Shown: positions 37,860 to 49,458 of the stretch, one piece after another
Layout of the letters: each line of letters opens with the position of its first letter
Position numbering within the stretch: the stretch's first letter is position 1
DNA from: Scatophagus argus
Lineage: Eukaryota > Chordata > Actinopteri > Scatophagidae
DNA length: 64,000 nt
NCBI RefSeq assembly: GCF_020382885.2
Contig: NC_058499.1
Span: forward strand, 5,565,872 to 5,629,871
Direction of reading: 5' to 3'
Notes under the pieces: model-generated
Database searches by the model: none
What the model saw: only the letters and a program-made list of their open reading frames with translations
Told to the model about the DNA's origin: nothing
Translations under genes and position numbers: made by a program

Positions 37860-37886
37860 CGTGTTTAGTCTTTTCTTGGATTGACG
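37860..37886 (+). other. hmg20a: 5' UTR part of first coding exon of hmg20a
   Basis: The acceptor TTGGTTCCTTTGTAG| ends at 37859 with a good pyrimidine tract. It leaves 27 untranslated bases before an ATG with A at -3. The exon ends with AAAAG|GTGAGTG at 37953. The phase-1 end joins only to the TGTAG| acceptor at 39229, not to the CTTCAG| acceptor at 39216, to keep frame with the HMG-box exons. Confidence 0.7.
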
Positions 37887-40800
37887 ATGTTTGTTATAAT
37901 GAACAGTAGTCACACACCATTCACACAAAATGGTGTTGTAGACGTTTCAAAAGGTGAGTGCAAAAACATGTGTAAAAACATAAAGTATGAAACATCACAC
38001 TTTGTCGTCCATAGTGTCGTATTGTTCTCCCCAGGTAAAACCCCATGCCATTTATTATCGACCCGTGCATTTTGTGCCTTCCTCCAGCAGAGGGCAGTGT
38101 AACACAGCCCTTACTTCTTATGTTCAGAAAGAAGAATGCTGAGAACAATCCTTACACTCTTTGTTCGTTGTTGAGTGTTAATATTCAGTATTTTCAAGTC
38201 CTACCCGCAAGCTCCTTCAAGTGAAGTTTTTTGCTTGCTAGGATGGTCTTCACAGATTAGGTTTCACACAGACCCCGCTCCTCGCGTTTGGAAGCCTCAC
38301 TAGAAACTGTCTTCAGGCATCACAGAAATGTTTGAGAGAACATGTCTGCCCCCCACATACTCTCTTCCCATATGAGCTTTTTTTTGGTGTTGACTGGATT
38401 GGATTGTGGACTGGATTATTACCCTGTGACTTTTTCCGTAGTATTCAGGAGCACCTACATCCGGGATATCGAGACTCACTGTCTGTGTAGAGGGAATTTA
38501 GGAGGTATCAAAGGTTAAAACACAGTGTTCAGAGCTCATATATTTTAAAAGTAGTTTTTAGTTTCAAGAGTCAGAAATATTGCAGTTCCATGGTTGGATT
38601 TAACACTAATAAACAGACAGTGATACTTGGACCATAAAGTTTTAGTTTAAGAGCAGAAGTTAATCTAAAGAATATTTTCTTCCCCAGTAGGCCTTATATC
38701 ATTTTGGCATTCTCTTATCTCTATTTACAAGGCAGTACCATAAGACGACTTCCTCCTGTTGAAAATAGGCTGCATTAGCGTCTGAGGAGTGGGGATGGTG
38801 TGTGTTTTGTTTTTATTCATTTGCGCAATAGTGATTGATAGCAGCAAGACATTTCTATTAGAGGAAATGTGGCCGGCCAAGAGGAGGTTTGGAGCCAAGA
38901 ATGGGAGGAGTTTGGTCGAAAAGCTGAAAAGGCGATACTGATGCATTAGGAGCAGTCTGCTGTCTATTTCCTGGCTGGGCAGCATCCCTTGTGACAATGC
39001 TTCATACCCCAGTCCAACCATGTGTCAAAATGCTTAATCCACCTTCATCAGACAGCAATGTGTGTTCCCATTGCGTGTTTTTTTTTTTTACCTCAGGCTC
39101 CCTCAGATTATTCACTGGCCTTTCCAGATCATATATTGATACCAGTTGGGTGTGTATCTCTTAATGTACTGGCATGACATTTCCTATTCTCAGCATCTCC
39201 AACTGGTTTCCTTCAGGTTTCCCCTGTAGTCAGCAAAGTGATGGAGGAGCAGACTGGCTCTCCTGGAGCCAACACCGAAAACAATGGCCAGAGAAACGGA
39301 GATGAGGTAAGAGCAGAACGCGCAGATTTTTCATTTATCCCGTTCAGTTTCCAAGAATGTGCTGCTAGTGTATGTTATGGGACACTGCTACCTGAATCTT
39401 CAAAACATGTGTTTTTGTTATCTTTGCAGAAGCCCCGACGTGGCAGCTGGACCAAGGGGAGGAAGAGGAAGAAGCCAATGAAGGACAGCAATGCGCCCAA
39501 GGCCCCCCTGACAGGCTACGTTCGCTTCATGAACGACAGACGGGAACAGCTACGGGCAGAGCGTCCAGACGTTCCCTTTCCAGAGATTACAAGGATGCTG
39601 GGCAATGAATGGAGCAAGCTGCCCCCCGAGGAAAAGCAGGTCAGTGAAGAAGTTTCAGACAGGATTACACATGGAGCTTAGAACTTTAAGAAAAAAAAAT
39701 GTGCTAAAGTTCTGCGTTTCTTTTCTTTCCAGTTTGTATGTTTTTTTTTTTGTTTAATATGACTTGCGTAATGCTTAAAATTCCATCTAAATATTATCTA
39801 AATTAATGCAGCAATAGTGAATAACAAGGGTAGAGCAGTGGAAGAAAATAAACAGACCACAGCCAGGAGAGTTCAGCCGACTCTGGTCTGTCTGTGGTGG
39901 ATTTTTAATTGCCATTACTTTTGGCTTTCAGTACTTGCACCAACGGTTCCCCTAAGGATGGGACTAAAATATTCATTTGCAGCTTGCCAACACTTAAGAC
40001 TATACCCAGCCAGAATTAACACTCTGTCAAACAAGCAGAGACTTTTATGTAATCTTTCAAGGGAGTGTAGGAACAGAAGCCTGTCCAGAGTGTCAGTGTT
40101 GTGGAGCTGACACACATACTTACTCATGACTGTGTCTGGGATTGTGCTTCAACCAACAAAAACCATGATTTCATGATAAGGTAGAATATTAATGGAATCA
40201 TAATTACTTTCCTCTTCTTTTAATATCAAGTTCATGTGACAGAAATCATATCACATTTATGATCTGAGTACTCTTGCCCACCCCTAATATGTACCATGTC
40301 ATTCTTTTACAGTTTAAAGCTAAGACAGACAGGCTAGTTTCTCGGGACAAGGTCTTTGCATGAAGATGATTTTATTATTCCTTTAATCCCTAAAGTAATT
40401 ATTTTAAAAGATGCATTATTCATTCCAACCCTTGAGTGAATGTGGGTTATTAATATTGGATATTACTGATTTTTGTCCTTTGAAAGGAACTAATCCTGAT
40501 TAGGAATAATTACACCCACTCATCGTGCCATCTCACCCACAATCCTCCTTCAAATGCCAAATCTCATTTTCCTTTTTTTTTTTTGGCTGAGTAGTCCTTG
40601 CTCTTCTCACCTTTCTTTCTTCTCCCTGCAGCGATACTTGGATGAGGCAGAGCGAGATAAGGAGCGATACATGCGGGAGCTGGAGAAGTACCAGAAGACA
40701 GAAGCCTACAAACATTTCACCAGGAAGGTCCAGGAGAAGCAGAAGGGCAAGCGGCACAGGGGAGGTGAGATCTGCTTAGAAAAGCAGCAGGGTGACAAGA

Positions 40801-43800
40801 TGAAATCAACCACGAAAAGTCTGGCAGTCAGAAAACTCATTTTGATGTACTACTTTTTTATGTTTGGTGAACTGCTGTCTGGAAACTTGTTTAGAAGCTT
40901 TTGTGTTGTTAATTTCACTTGAAACAGGATGTCAGTGTATATACACTATATATAGACAAAGGTATTGGGACACCTAACATTACACCAGCAGGAACCGTAA
41001 TGGCGTCACATTCTAAACACACAGACAGCTTTGCAGCTCTAACAGCTTCCACTCTTCTGTGAAGGCTTTCCACAACATGTTGGAGTGTTTCTGTGGGAAT
41101 TTGTGCCCATTCATGCAGTAGAGCATTTGTGAGTTCACACACTGATGTTGGACCAAAAGGTCTGGCTCACAATCTCCGTTCCAGTTCATCCCAAAGGTGT
41201 TGGATGGGGTTGAGGTCAGGACTCTGTCCAACCATGTCTTTATGGAGCTTTGCTTTGTGCACTGGGACACAGTCATGCTGGCCTTCAACAAACTGTTGCC
41301 ACAAAGTTAGCATAGCATTGTCCAAAATGTCTTGTTATGCTAAGATTTCCCTTCACTGGAAGTGAGGGGCCGAGCCCAAAACCTGAACAACAGCCCCATT
41401 AAGATGTCTGTCTGGATACTTTTGTCTATGTAGTAACAAAAGGAAAACACAGGCAGTCATTTGAATATATTCGATTATTGGGTTTAGGAATTCAGAACTC
41501 TTTGTTTGCTTTGCTCAGTCAATGGAAATTTGGCGAGGAAAGGGGATACTTTTCAAGTTCGAAACAGTAGTCCAGGTTATGAGTTCATGGCGAGGCCAAG
41601 GAGCCGTTCCCGTGCTCACACAACACATGGTCTACATTAATTGTCCCTATTATGTTACTGTGGATTAATCTCAACATCAAAAGTAGCTCTGACTTGGCAA
41701 AGCATTCTGAGAAATGTCAGACATGCTCCACTAAAGCAGCTTTGTTTCAGCTGATTCACAGCAGAGAGTGCAGAGAAAGGATTTTCTGGGGGGGTTTGGT
41801 TTGATTTCTTGTATCACGTCATGCTTTGCTGGGGAAAACATGAATAATCTGCTGACTTCTTTCTTTACTCTTTCCTTCCTTTGCAGATGGTGGGCATCAG
41901 GTCGCCAATGAGGCTCTTCACGAGGTCAGCAACTTTTTCCTGCCCTATCAGACTCACAGTCTCTTCCCTTAAGAAAGTAAATACCAAAAAATTAGTGATG
42001 AAACCCTCTTCTAACTAGTTGGACAAAATTGTATTTGCATCACATCAGTTCTCATCCAGACAAAGAAAGCACAAGGTCTTGTTTGTTACTTCGGCAGTGA
42101 GATGTCAGGTAAAGAGAAAAGGGACAGTGGAAGTCACTAGCAAATTATGGTATTTATGCAGTCAGCGTTCATTTCAGGCACAATCGCATGCAGTGTTGTT
42201 ACAACCGGAAATGGTGTGACGCCCTGCCAGCACACCACGTTCTTGTGTTCAGGCGAATAAATAGAAATAAGCTCCAATTCTCGTTTTGTCTGTCAAAACG
42301 AAGCTAAGAAAAACTCATCCTTGGTTTTTATCATTTTACATCAAAAACTTAATAAGCAAACTTGTGCAAAAATCTGAATTTGTCGTCCTTCGTGACTTCG
42401 TGTTATCATCGTTGACGTCTGTTTTTTGCTATTCTGTGTCTGTTTTGTGCTCACCCAGGAGCTTAAATCTGTTGTGTTTGCCCTCCACTTGCACATTACA
42501 TGCTCATTGTTGCATGTCTAAGCTGGGTCAGTCTGCTGTGGTGCTGTTTGTGATCCAAGCACGTGGCTTCTAATAAGTGTGTAATTCGTTTTTGTGAAGT
42601 TCTATACGTAATTAAGAGATTTCCTTTGTAAGCCTTAGAGTATACTCCTGAAGGGTTATGGCCAAGGTGACTTCCTGGGAATTTGCGTTCCTGTGGGAAT
42701 ACCAGTGTTTCTCCTGTGGATTGAAAGGACACAGGACTCAGCATGGATTTCATTATGTTATGAAATGAGAAATGTTGATGCATTCTTTAGGATGAAGGAA
42801 TATGCAAGTGAAGCTTGCACTGTTGTGAAGTACATTTTTATTGCAAATGTACTGCTGACCATTTCAAAGCCTTTGATATCTTAGCGGCACTACTGATGAA
42901 ATTAGTTCTCCTTCCTCATTTCTTAAACTGCATCACTGTATTCCTCCTGTGGCCAGGTTTGAAATCAATTACCCGCCCACCTACTGCACAGCTAGATAAA
43001 TGACCACCTCTCGCTGGCAGCCTGCGTGGCCAAATGTTTCCGCTGTTCAGCTCATCTTCTTCCCTCTTGCTGTCTTTTGTTGTCAACAGAAAGATGCAGA
43101 AGGGAAGGACAGAACTGTGTTCGACATACCGATCTTCACAGAGGAGTTTCTCAACCACAGCAAAGGTAAAGAGCTTGAACGCCATCTCATTGAGAAATAC
43201 TTTTTTAAACCTCCATTTGTCTAAGTGTTTCTAAACGTGTTCTTCTGCTACCTCAAGAGAACGTGGTGTGATAGTGCTCTATCATCCCAGAATAGATCCA
43301 CAGTCTGCTGAACTTAGTGAACCCCTAAACTTCTCTGAGCAAATCAAAAATTAATGATGGCACCAACTGCTTCATCATCTCTCCGGGCTTCTTCTCTGAT
43401 CCACTGTTTCGGTTTCTCGTTGTGTTTGTGTTTCCCTCAACAGCACGTGAAGCCGAGATGCGGCAGCTGCGTAAGACCAACATGGAGTATGAGGAGCGTA
43501 ACGCAGCACTGCAGAAACATGTGGAGAGCATGCGAGGGGCAGTGGAGAGGCTGGAAGGCGACGTGATGCAAGAGAGAGGACGCAACGGTCTGCTCCACCA
43601 ACACCTGGAGACGCTGCGCCAGGCGCTCACCTCCAGCTTCTCCTCCGTACCTCTGCCAAGTGAGAAGCTCTGTCTTTTTGTCAGTAATAATCCCAGTTCC
43701 AGACACACATCAAAAAGTCCATATAGCAAGTGAATTCCTCTAAAAATCTGGACCTGCAAGTCAGACTGTGAAGCCCTCTTAATTTTAACGCAGTTTAAAT

Positions 43801-45148
43801 TGAAGGAATGTGGTCCCTCGTTGTTCATGCTTGTTTTAAACGCATACAGAACCTACACTGAGCTCACACACACAGGCTTTCTCCTGCAGTTTCAGTTTCT
43901 TGCTTGTACAGCGAAGACATGGACTCTGAAAACAGCGCAAATCGACACAACGGCGTTCGAATTATTTCATATGAGCTTGACCCTGAAAGATGATTGCAGA
44001 ATAATCACGGTTACAGATGACTTTACTGGTTCTGTCATAATAAACATACTTTATGTAACATGCTTAAGATGCTACGCTCACATTGTCATGGCACACATTT
44101 GAACTGCAACTCTCCTGCTCCCAGCCTTTCTGTTAGACCCAGTCTGGTGACGCCCTCTGATGATGCGTGAAGCAGAAACAGGTGGTGGCTGGTGTTGTTG
44201 TGTTCATTGATATTCTGATTGTTCATGTCACCTAGTCTTAGTATTTAGCGCTCATCCCTGTCATTGCTTTCACCCTAATGGTGCAGCCTGTGGACTGACA
44301 TATTTGGCCGCTAGTAAAATTTAAACTTCAAAGGTTTGTGCAAGGATGATAGAACGTCAACGTTACACCGTGTTGCAGACAGATAGGGAAGATAAAGTTC
44401 AGATAAATCCACTTTTTGATCCCCGAAGTTTCTAATAATAAACTCCGAGCCCTCCTCCCGCTTGTGAACGAACGGCTCAGTGTCAGAGCACAATCCAGTT
44501 GTTTATTCCTCAAGAAGCCCCAGCTCTGCCAGCTGCCTCCGACCCTCCCCACACAACACTCTGCAAAGCCCCACTAGATGCAGCCCTTTCGCGCAACTCC
44601 AGCTGAATATTTTCAACATGTGCTGATATATTTTGTACATGTAACTGGCCACAACTTCATATTTGTTGTGAACACAAGAGAATCGTTTTGGGAATAATTT
44701 CACTTGACAGGCTGCTTACTGAAGTACAGTAAGTACAGTGAACTTAAGAAATGTTAAAGTGCTGACATCACATACCTGTTGTCGTACAGCCAGTGGAGAG
44801 ACGCCCTCGCTCGACACCATTGACTCCTACATGAAGAAGCTCCACAGCATCATCGTCAGTAACCCCCAAGAACACGAGAATCTCATCAACACTGTGAGAG
44901 ACGTGGTCAACCGTTTGGACAGGTGAGAGCAGCTTTGCTTGGATGCCTTATGGATGACTTCAGTAGACTTTAGAATAGCAACTAATGGCTTCCTAATCCT
45001 TAGTCCTTCCTTTGAAGAACAAATTAATCAGGTTAATTAGCAGTTTCACCTCAAGGTCCAGTCGTTCAACAGGTTGTTTAACTGTTTCAGCAGTATTTGA
45101 TTCTGTTTTTGTTTCATTTATGTCTTTTGCTGCCTTTCCCCCAGATAA
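37887..45148 (+). CDS. hmg20a: HMG20A (iBRAF), HMG-box chromatin protein
   Basis: Nine coding exons: 37887-37953 (exon from 37860), 39230-39306, 39430-39639, 40632-40764, 41887-41924, 43090-43165, 43444-43659, 44790-44922, 45145-45148. All boundaries are GT-AG and phases agree (1,0,0,1,0,1,1,2), giving 954 bases, 317 residues plus TAA. The last intron splits the final Arg codon just before the stop. Residues about 57-63 form a basic KGRKRKK stretch. The HMG box spans about 71-140 ([12 protein letters not shown] through the RYLDEAE and EKYQKTEAY strings). [10 protein letters not shown] lies near 186-195, and a long coiled coil covers about 201-270. SGETP and DTIDSYM near the C terminus follow human HMG20A rather than HMG20B. 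HMG20A is a nuclear HMG-box protein known to associate with LSD1-CoREST components, oppose HMG20B and promote neuronal gene expression. The N terminus is shorter than in human (347 residues). Starts at Met5 or at Met27 (39241, stronger Kozak context) are possible. Intron 5 carries a Tc1 remnant. Confidence 0.95.
40944..41433 (-). mobile_element. Internally deleted Tc1-like transposon in hmg20a intron
   Basis: Inverted terminal sequences are recognisable. The left end reads TATAGACAAAGGTATTGGG, and the right end is GATACTTTTGTCTATGTA, its diverged complement. TA dinucleotides flank both ends, as expected for Tc1/mariner insertion. The interior retains only the C-terminal part of a transposase on the - strand plus a scrambled remainder, about 490 bases instead of the roughly 1.2 to 1.6 kb of an intact element. 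It sits between the 40764 donor and the 41887 acceptor, antisense to hmg20a. It should be harmless to splicing unless exonised. Confidence 0.85.
41005..41291 (-). pseudogene. Tc1-like transposase C-terminal remnant
   Basis: One minus-strand frame gives [18 protein letters not shown] then [11 protein letters not shown] and AAK. This is the characteristic end of Tc1-family DDE transposases (LxxALxxEWxxIPxxxLxxLVxSMPRRVxAV). A different frame slightly upstream gives SIKTWLD, corresponding to the segment before the last catalytic acid. The change of frame and the missing N-terminal DNA-binding and DDE domains show it is dead. Confidence 0.8.
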
Positions 45149-45635
45149 TTGGATGGATTGCGATTCACAGTGACGTTGAGTAGATGCTGCTCCCTGACGG
45201 TGAATCTTCCTGTCGCTCTGTCGCCCCACTTAGTTTTAAAACATCTTTTATTTGTCTGCTAAGGTGATGTAGGTGAAGGTAATGTAGCGTCTCATGTTTA
45301 TTTATTACTTTTTACATATTTTTAAAATCCTGTTCAAACTTTATTAATGCGGCTGTACTTTGTTTTATAAAATGATCAGATGAGAAAACAAGATGGTTTT
45401 CTGTCATTCATTGCTCCCGTTCTGTCTTCACTGTCCGTTATAGCAGCTGCTTCCACAACAATATCAACTATGTTCTGATCAAAGAAAAAATGTGTCAGTG
45501 GGTTTGTATTTACCGTATCCAAAAGATGTTGTTGCGCAGACTTTCTTTTTTAATGCTCTGTCAAAGGAAAACTTTTTTTTTCCCCCTGCGTGAACAAGTG
45601 TTTGTGTTTTCAATAAACGTATTTCCATCATGTGA
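45149..45635 (+). other. hmg20a: 3' UTR of hmg20a
   Basis: It follows the TAA at 45146-45148 in the last exon, which starts at 45145 after a TTTCCCCCAG| acceptor. It runs to just beyond the AATAAA at 45612. It is AT-rich with T-rich segments. The cleavage site is inferred to be about 15 to 25 bases past the signal, followed by a GTGAGTTTGTTTGG GU-rich region. Confidence 0.7.
45612..45617 (+). terminator. hmg20a: Poly(A) signal of hmg20a
   Basis: Canonical AATAAA about 465 bases after the stop codon with a GT-rich element 20 to 35 bases downstream, the standard arrangement for mRNA 3'-end cleavage. Confidence 0.75.
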
Positions 45636-45870
45636 GTTTGTTTGGATGGCTTCATGACATGTTGGGAATATATTTGTACTGAAATGAAAATCAAAGGGTA
45701 GATACACCAGGCACTGCTGCCCTAGATTTCTTATTTCTCATCCAATTCAGGTAATCTTTCTCAAAGTTAGCGTAGCTTGTATAACAACCACACTGTTAAA
45801 TGTCTTGGATGGAGTGTTTAAATTTTGCAAAATGAATATTAATACAGAAATTCCAACTATTTGGAAAAAA

Positions 45871-46165
45871 GGGGGCAGCCGTGAGGTTGGAGAATGCGGC
45901 TGATCTGAAGGTTGCTGGTTCGATTCCCCCACCGACGGGCAGGAAAAATTTGAGTGTGGTGGAGTGATAATGTCCTCACCCCCGGCTGATGAGCCCTTGA
46001 GCCAGGCACTTAACCCCCAATATATGCTCCCCGGGCGCTTGATGCAGCCCACTGCTCCTGTGTGTTTCACTGCATGTTGCATGTTACATGTGTGTGTGTT
46101 TCAATCAGTGATGGGTTAAATGCAGAGAAGAAATTTCCCAGCTTGGGATTAATAAAGTAACTTAA
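45871..46165 (+). mobile_element. tRNA-headed SINE with Rex1-like tail
   Basis: The head has an exact B box GGTTCGATTCC at 45917 to 45927, with a degenerate A-box region before it. The body includes GATGAGCCCTTGAGCCAGGCAC and GTTAAATGCAGAGAAG. The 3' end reads GAAATTTCCC, then GGGATTAATAAAGTAAC and an A-rich tail. The tail is the complement of the TTTATTGATCCC-type ending seen at 3417, suggesting a LINE partner different from that of the 34.7 kb SINE. Recognised from fish SINEs generally; the exact family is not certain. Confidence 0.7.
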
Positions 46166-47080
46166 ATTAAAAATTTAAAAAATTAAAATAAAATGCTGCA
46201 TATCAATGTCTGTTATCTGTCACACTAGGATAGCTGTTGACTTGTTTCAGTATATCATATACAACTCTGCAGCTAATCTTCTGTAATCAATCAGCACCTA
46301 AGCTTATGGACTTAGAGTAGATCTGGAGTCAGAAAGATTTGGATGAAGTTAATTGAGCAGCTTAGTTCTAATTTAGTGAAACACGGGAGAAAGTGACAAA
46401 TTACTTTGCACTCTGTGGCTCACTCAAAGCCCCCGAGCTGCAGATACGTTGGAGTGTAAATTCATATTTATACTCCAAGTTTCTTGGAAATATGAATTAT
46501 ATTCCCAATTTGTATGATCAGGAGTTTGCCAACTGGCCTGGATACAAACTATCACGTTGCTCACAGAGTACTGTATTTGTTTCTCACTTGATGTTATGAG
46601 CTCTTCCTGTTTCCACTCACTGATGCCCTTTTCCTTTTTGCCAGCTGAGACTTCCTGTTCACAATGGCTGCATGTGTTACATTCAACAATATCCCTAACA
46701 GATGTTGTGTTCCCACAGGAGAGTATGCTAGATGAGACAGGGAACTAATAATACACAATAGCTGACTGCTGCGGCGCTGATTATATCTGCAGACATTGGG
46801 GGAATCCATTCATCTCTTTTACTTGCACCTCACAAAGGTTCAGCCCCTCCTGTGCCATGTGATGCGGTGTGCAGAGATCTTTGGCAATTCAGTTTTTGAG
46901 TTTTGTGGTAATCTGTCCGACAGATGTTGCAGCCTATCACTCAAATCCAGAAATGTCTCATTGACATTATATAAGTCTGTTCTAAATTTTGCGCCAGTCT
47001 TGTTGATGTTGAGTCGTTTGTGAAAAAACTGATCCATCTGTGGCAGAGGGTCATGAGAGTTCATCCACTGGGCACAGTGA

Positions 47081-47220
47081 ATATCTGTACCAATTTTCAC
47101 GTGATGGTTGTTGAGATATTTCACCAAAAAATGTCTTCCTCATGTGGCGGTAAAAGGAAATGCCAGAATCACCAAAGTAATTATAATTCATCCTCTGTGG
47201 ACCGTGTCTGTACAAAAAGT
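47081..47220 (+). repeat. Decayed dispersed fish repeat
   Basis: Text such as CAATTTTCACGTGATGG, GTTGTTGAGATATTTCACC, CCTCATGTGGCGGTAAAAGG, ATCACCAAAGTAATTAT and TTCATCCTCTGTGGACCGTG follows, in order, a repeat common in fish introns (variants of CAATAGTTGTTGAGATATTTCA followed by ATCCTCTGGGGACCATG). I cannot name its class. It may be part of a larger DNA element. Confidence 0.5.
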
Positions 47221-47963
47221 GCTGCTGACTTGGCTAAGGAATGATAGAAAAGAACAAAAGGAAATCCTAGCTTGGGGCCAGCCTTCTGGCTTTATGTTAG
47301 ACGATCTATGGGACATAAACTACATTCAGGGGAGCTTGTGTGACCACTGGTGTACTCGCTACCTTATTAGAGTTGTTTACCTTTTAACTTCTGGGATCAT
47401 CTTTCACATGTTCACTGCTCAGTGTGTGCAGACGGCCCCAATGCTCATTTGTGTAATGAGCTCAAAGTCTTTTTTTAGCTTTGATGTCTCCCAGAGCTGT
47501 GAATTTATTCATTTTTTTTCTTTTTTTAAAAACTTGGAAAAGTGAGGGCAGGGGTTGAAACGCTTGGTCAAGAACGACGGCTCTTACGTTGTTATCACAT
47601 TTTACTTTGAATTTTACTCCTGACGTTGCCCGCCTTTCACCCGCCTCCAAGTAGCCAGTCCCTCTGGGATATCGAGAAACTCCGTAAATCTGTTTTAAGA
47701 CATAAGAGAATAACTGCAACAGAAACGCAGCATTGCGGTGTCCTAGTCCCTCGTGATGTCCCTCAGCTTGCCCTCTTCTCACGTCAAGTCTTTGTCCGCA
47801 CAAAGAAAAGACCGACTGGAATAGAAACGGTCCCTTCCTACTCAGCCTCGCCGTGTCTTCATCTTTGGCCAGTTTTCTGCCCGTGGAGTGGTGGGTCGAC
47901 ATTGGAAGAGAGGAGCGAGCTCCAGCAGAGAGCCACAGATCCTGGACCAGAGGAGGGAGGGAG

Positions 47964-47989
47964 TGACTCAGAGCAGAGAGGATGAGTCA
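47964..47989. promoter_or_regulatory. Pair of AP-1 motifs
   Basis: TGACTCA (47964 to 47970) and TGAGTCA (47983 to 47989) are the two orientations of the canonical TRE, 12 bases apart. They lie at the edge of a CpG-containing block about 2.4 kb past the hmg20a poly(A) signal. Enhancer function is inferred. Confidence 0.35.
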
Positions 47990-49458
47990 GGCGTCATGTG
48001 CTGAATTGGCACTCAACGGTCTCAGTGTCCTCAGTGGTTGCTTTTAGCACTGTTATGGTCAAAATGAGCTACCTTTTGTTTGTGTATTGGTGCATGGTCA
48101 AAGCCGCCTGCAGTCTGGCTTTGCTTTGTGTGGGCCAATAAACATTTCAGGAAATCTTATGTGTCATCTGCAGTCAAATGCGACAGTGATAGATTTTTTA
48201 AAAATGTTTTCTGATGCCGTCCCTCCTTATTTAATCAATAAAGTATTCAGACTAGTGAGTCATTACTGAATTTCCCTGTCGACTTTGTGGAAACCGTTTC
48301 TTTCTGAGTATTGGATTATCTATTATTCAACCCCTGTTCAGTTGATAACATTTCCTCTCCGAACAGACTCAGAGGAGAAATGTGGCTTCAGAGGAATAGT
48401 TCTTATGATTCTCTGTTGATTTTCCAAACAGAACGTTAAGGTCAGACAACAGTCAGCCGCAGAGCAGCCTCCCTGCAGCTGGTGTCTTGCTTGTATTCTG
48501 TGGTTTGCTTAAAGATACAGGACGCACACTTGCTGTAACAAAGGCTTAAACCCATGTCTGCTTCATGAATGCTATCATGGAAAAAAAATTGAAAGTGAAG
48601 TATGAAAGGAAAGGGAAAATCAGTTATTACAAGTTTCCTTCAAATGCAACCAAAGCTTTATATGCTACAGTAGGTAGAAATGGTGTTTGTGATAGACTGA
48701 GAGTGATGTGGGATGTGATGTTTTGCTGACTGCTCTTCACATCGAGACTTTTGTGTAAGCTCTGGCTTCTTCTTCTGCTTCCATAATAGGAAGAAAAGTA
48801 ATTTTCTTACATCATCGGGGGCAATGTCCTCATTTCAACTCTGCTGCTGATATGAGTCAGTTCAAACTTTGTTGCGTCTGCTCCAGACGACCCTGACTCA
48901 TGCCACCTTTCCCAGATCTTTAGGACTGAGCTCCAGCTAAGAAGCCTAAACAGTGTTTTGCGATAATGTGCACTCTACTGATAATATCGTAAAGAAGAAG
49001 GACATTTTTACGTGGTGGTGTTTCTTGGATTATCTCCGCTGTTTGTAACTTGCTTGCATCAATGACCTTTTGAAATAGGGAGTGACTTCATTGTAAAAAT
49101 TGTTTTTCACAGCATTTCAGGCTCAGATTTTCATTATTTGCTGTAGCCAGTGTTCCACTCTGTTTAATTTTCTTGAAAGTTCATTTTCCTCAAAGTGTTG
49201 GATATTGATTACTTTGAAAAGCGCTGTGACACATTTGATAATTAAACCTAATGCTAAAGGAAAACACAGTCATACTGCATGCTTTACAAAAAACTCTTGC
49301 CTTGTGCACGTTGATTTATTTATTGACTTCTCTTTCTATTATTTCAAAATGAAGTGGCCGTACACAGAAAAATTTGTGAGGGCACTGAAAATCATCTTGT
49401 TGCTACCACAGTGAAGGAACTCACTGGACATAAAACATCTCAAAATAATGCTAATAGC

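Larger units (their letters stand above)
45636..49458. other. Intergenic region downstream of hmg20a
   Basis: Holds the SINE at 45871, the dispersed repeat at 47081, a CpG-containing block at about 47540 to 48000 with two AP-1 motifs, and otherwise unassigned sequence. Frames of 119 and 146 codons on opposite strands over 47462 to 47985 overlap each other and match no family. Confidence 0.5.

Noticed and set aside
39238..39681. Single-exon reading of the HMG-box frame through 39681
   Set aside because: The frame runs through intron sequence between 39306 and 39430 and past the donor at 39639. The in-frame intron is a coincidence, and splice sites give the known protein.
44140..44700. A transposable element in the hmg20a intron before the last full exon
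   Set aside because: A TTTTTGATCCCCGAAG string near 44411 resembles a LINE tail, but no body or second landmark could be found.
39241..45148. hmg20b instead of hmg20a
   Set aside because: The basic [16 protein letters not shown] stretch, [15 protein letters not shown], and the VVNRLDR end follow HMG20A. HMG20B differs at each of these and has a longer, different C terminus.
47462..47985. Opposing frames of 146 (-) and 119 (+) codons as genes
   Set aside because: They overlap each other, show no domain and have no promoter or poly(A) arrangement. Retained only as a finding to test.
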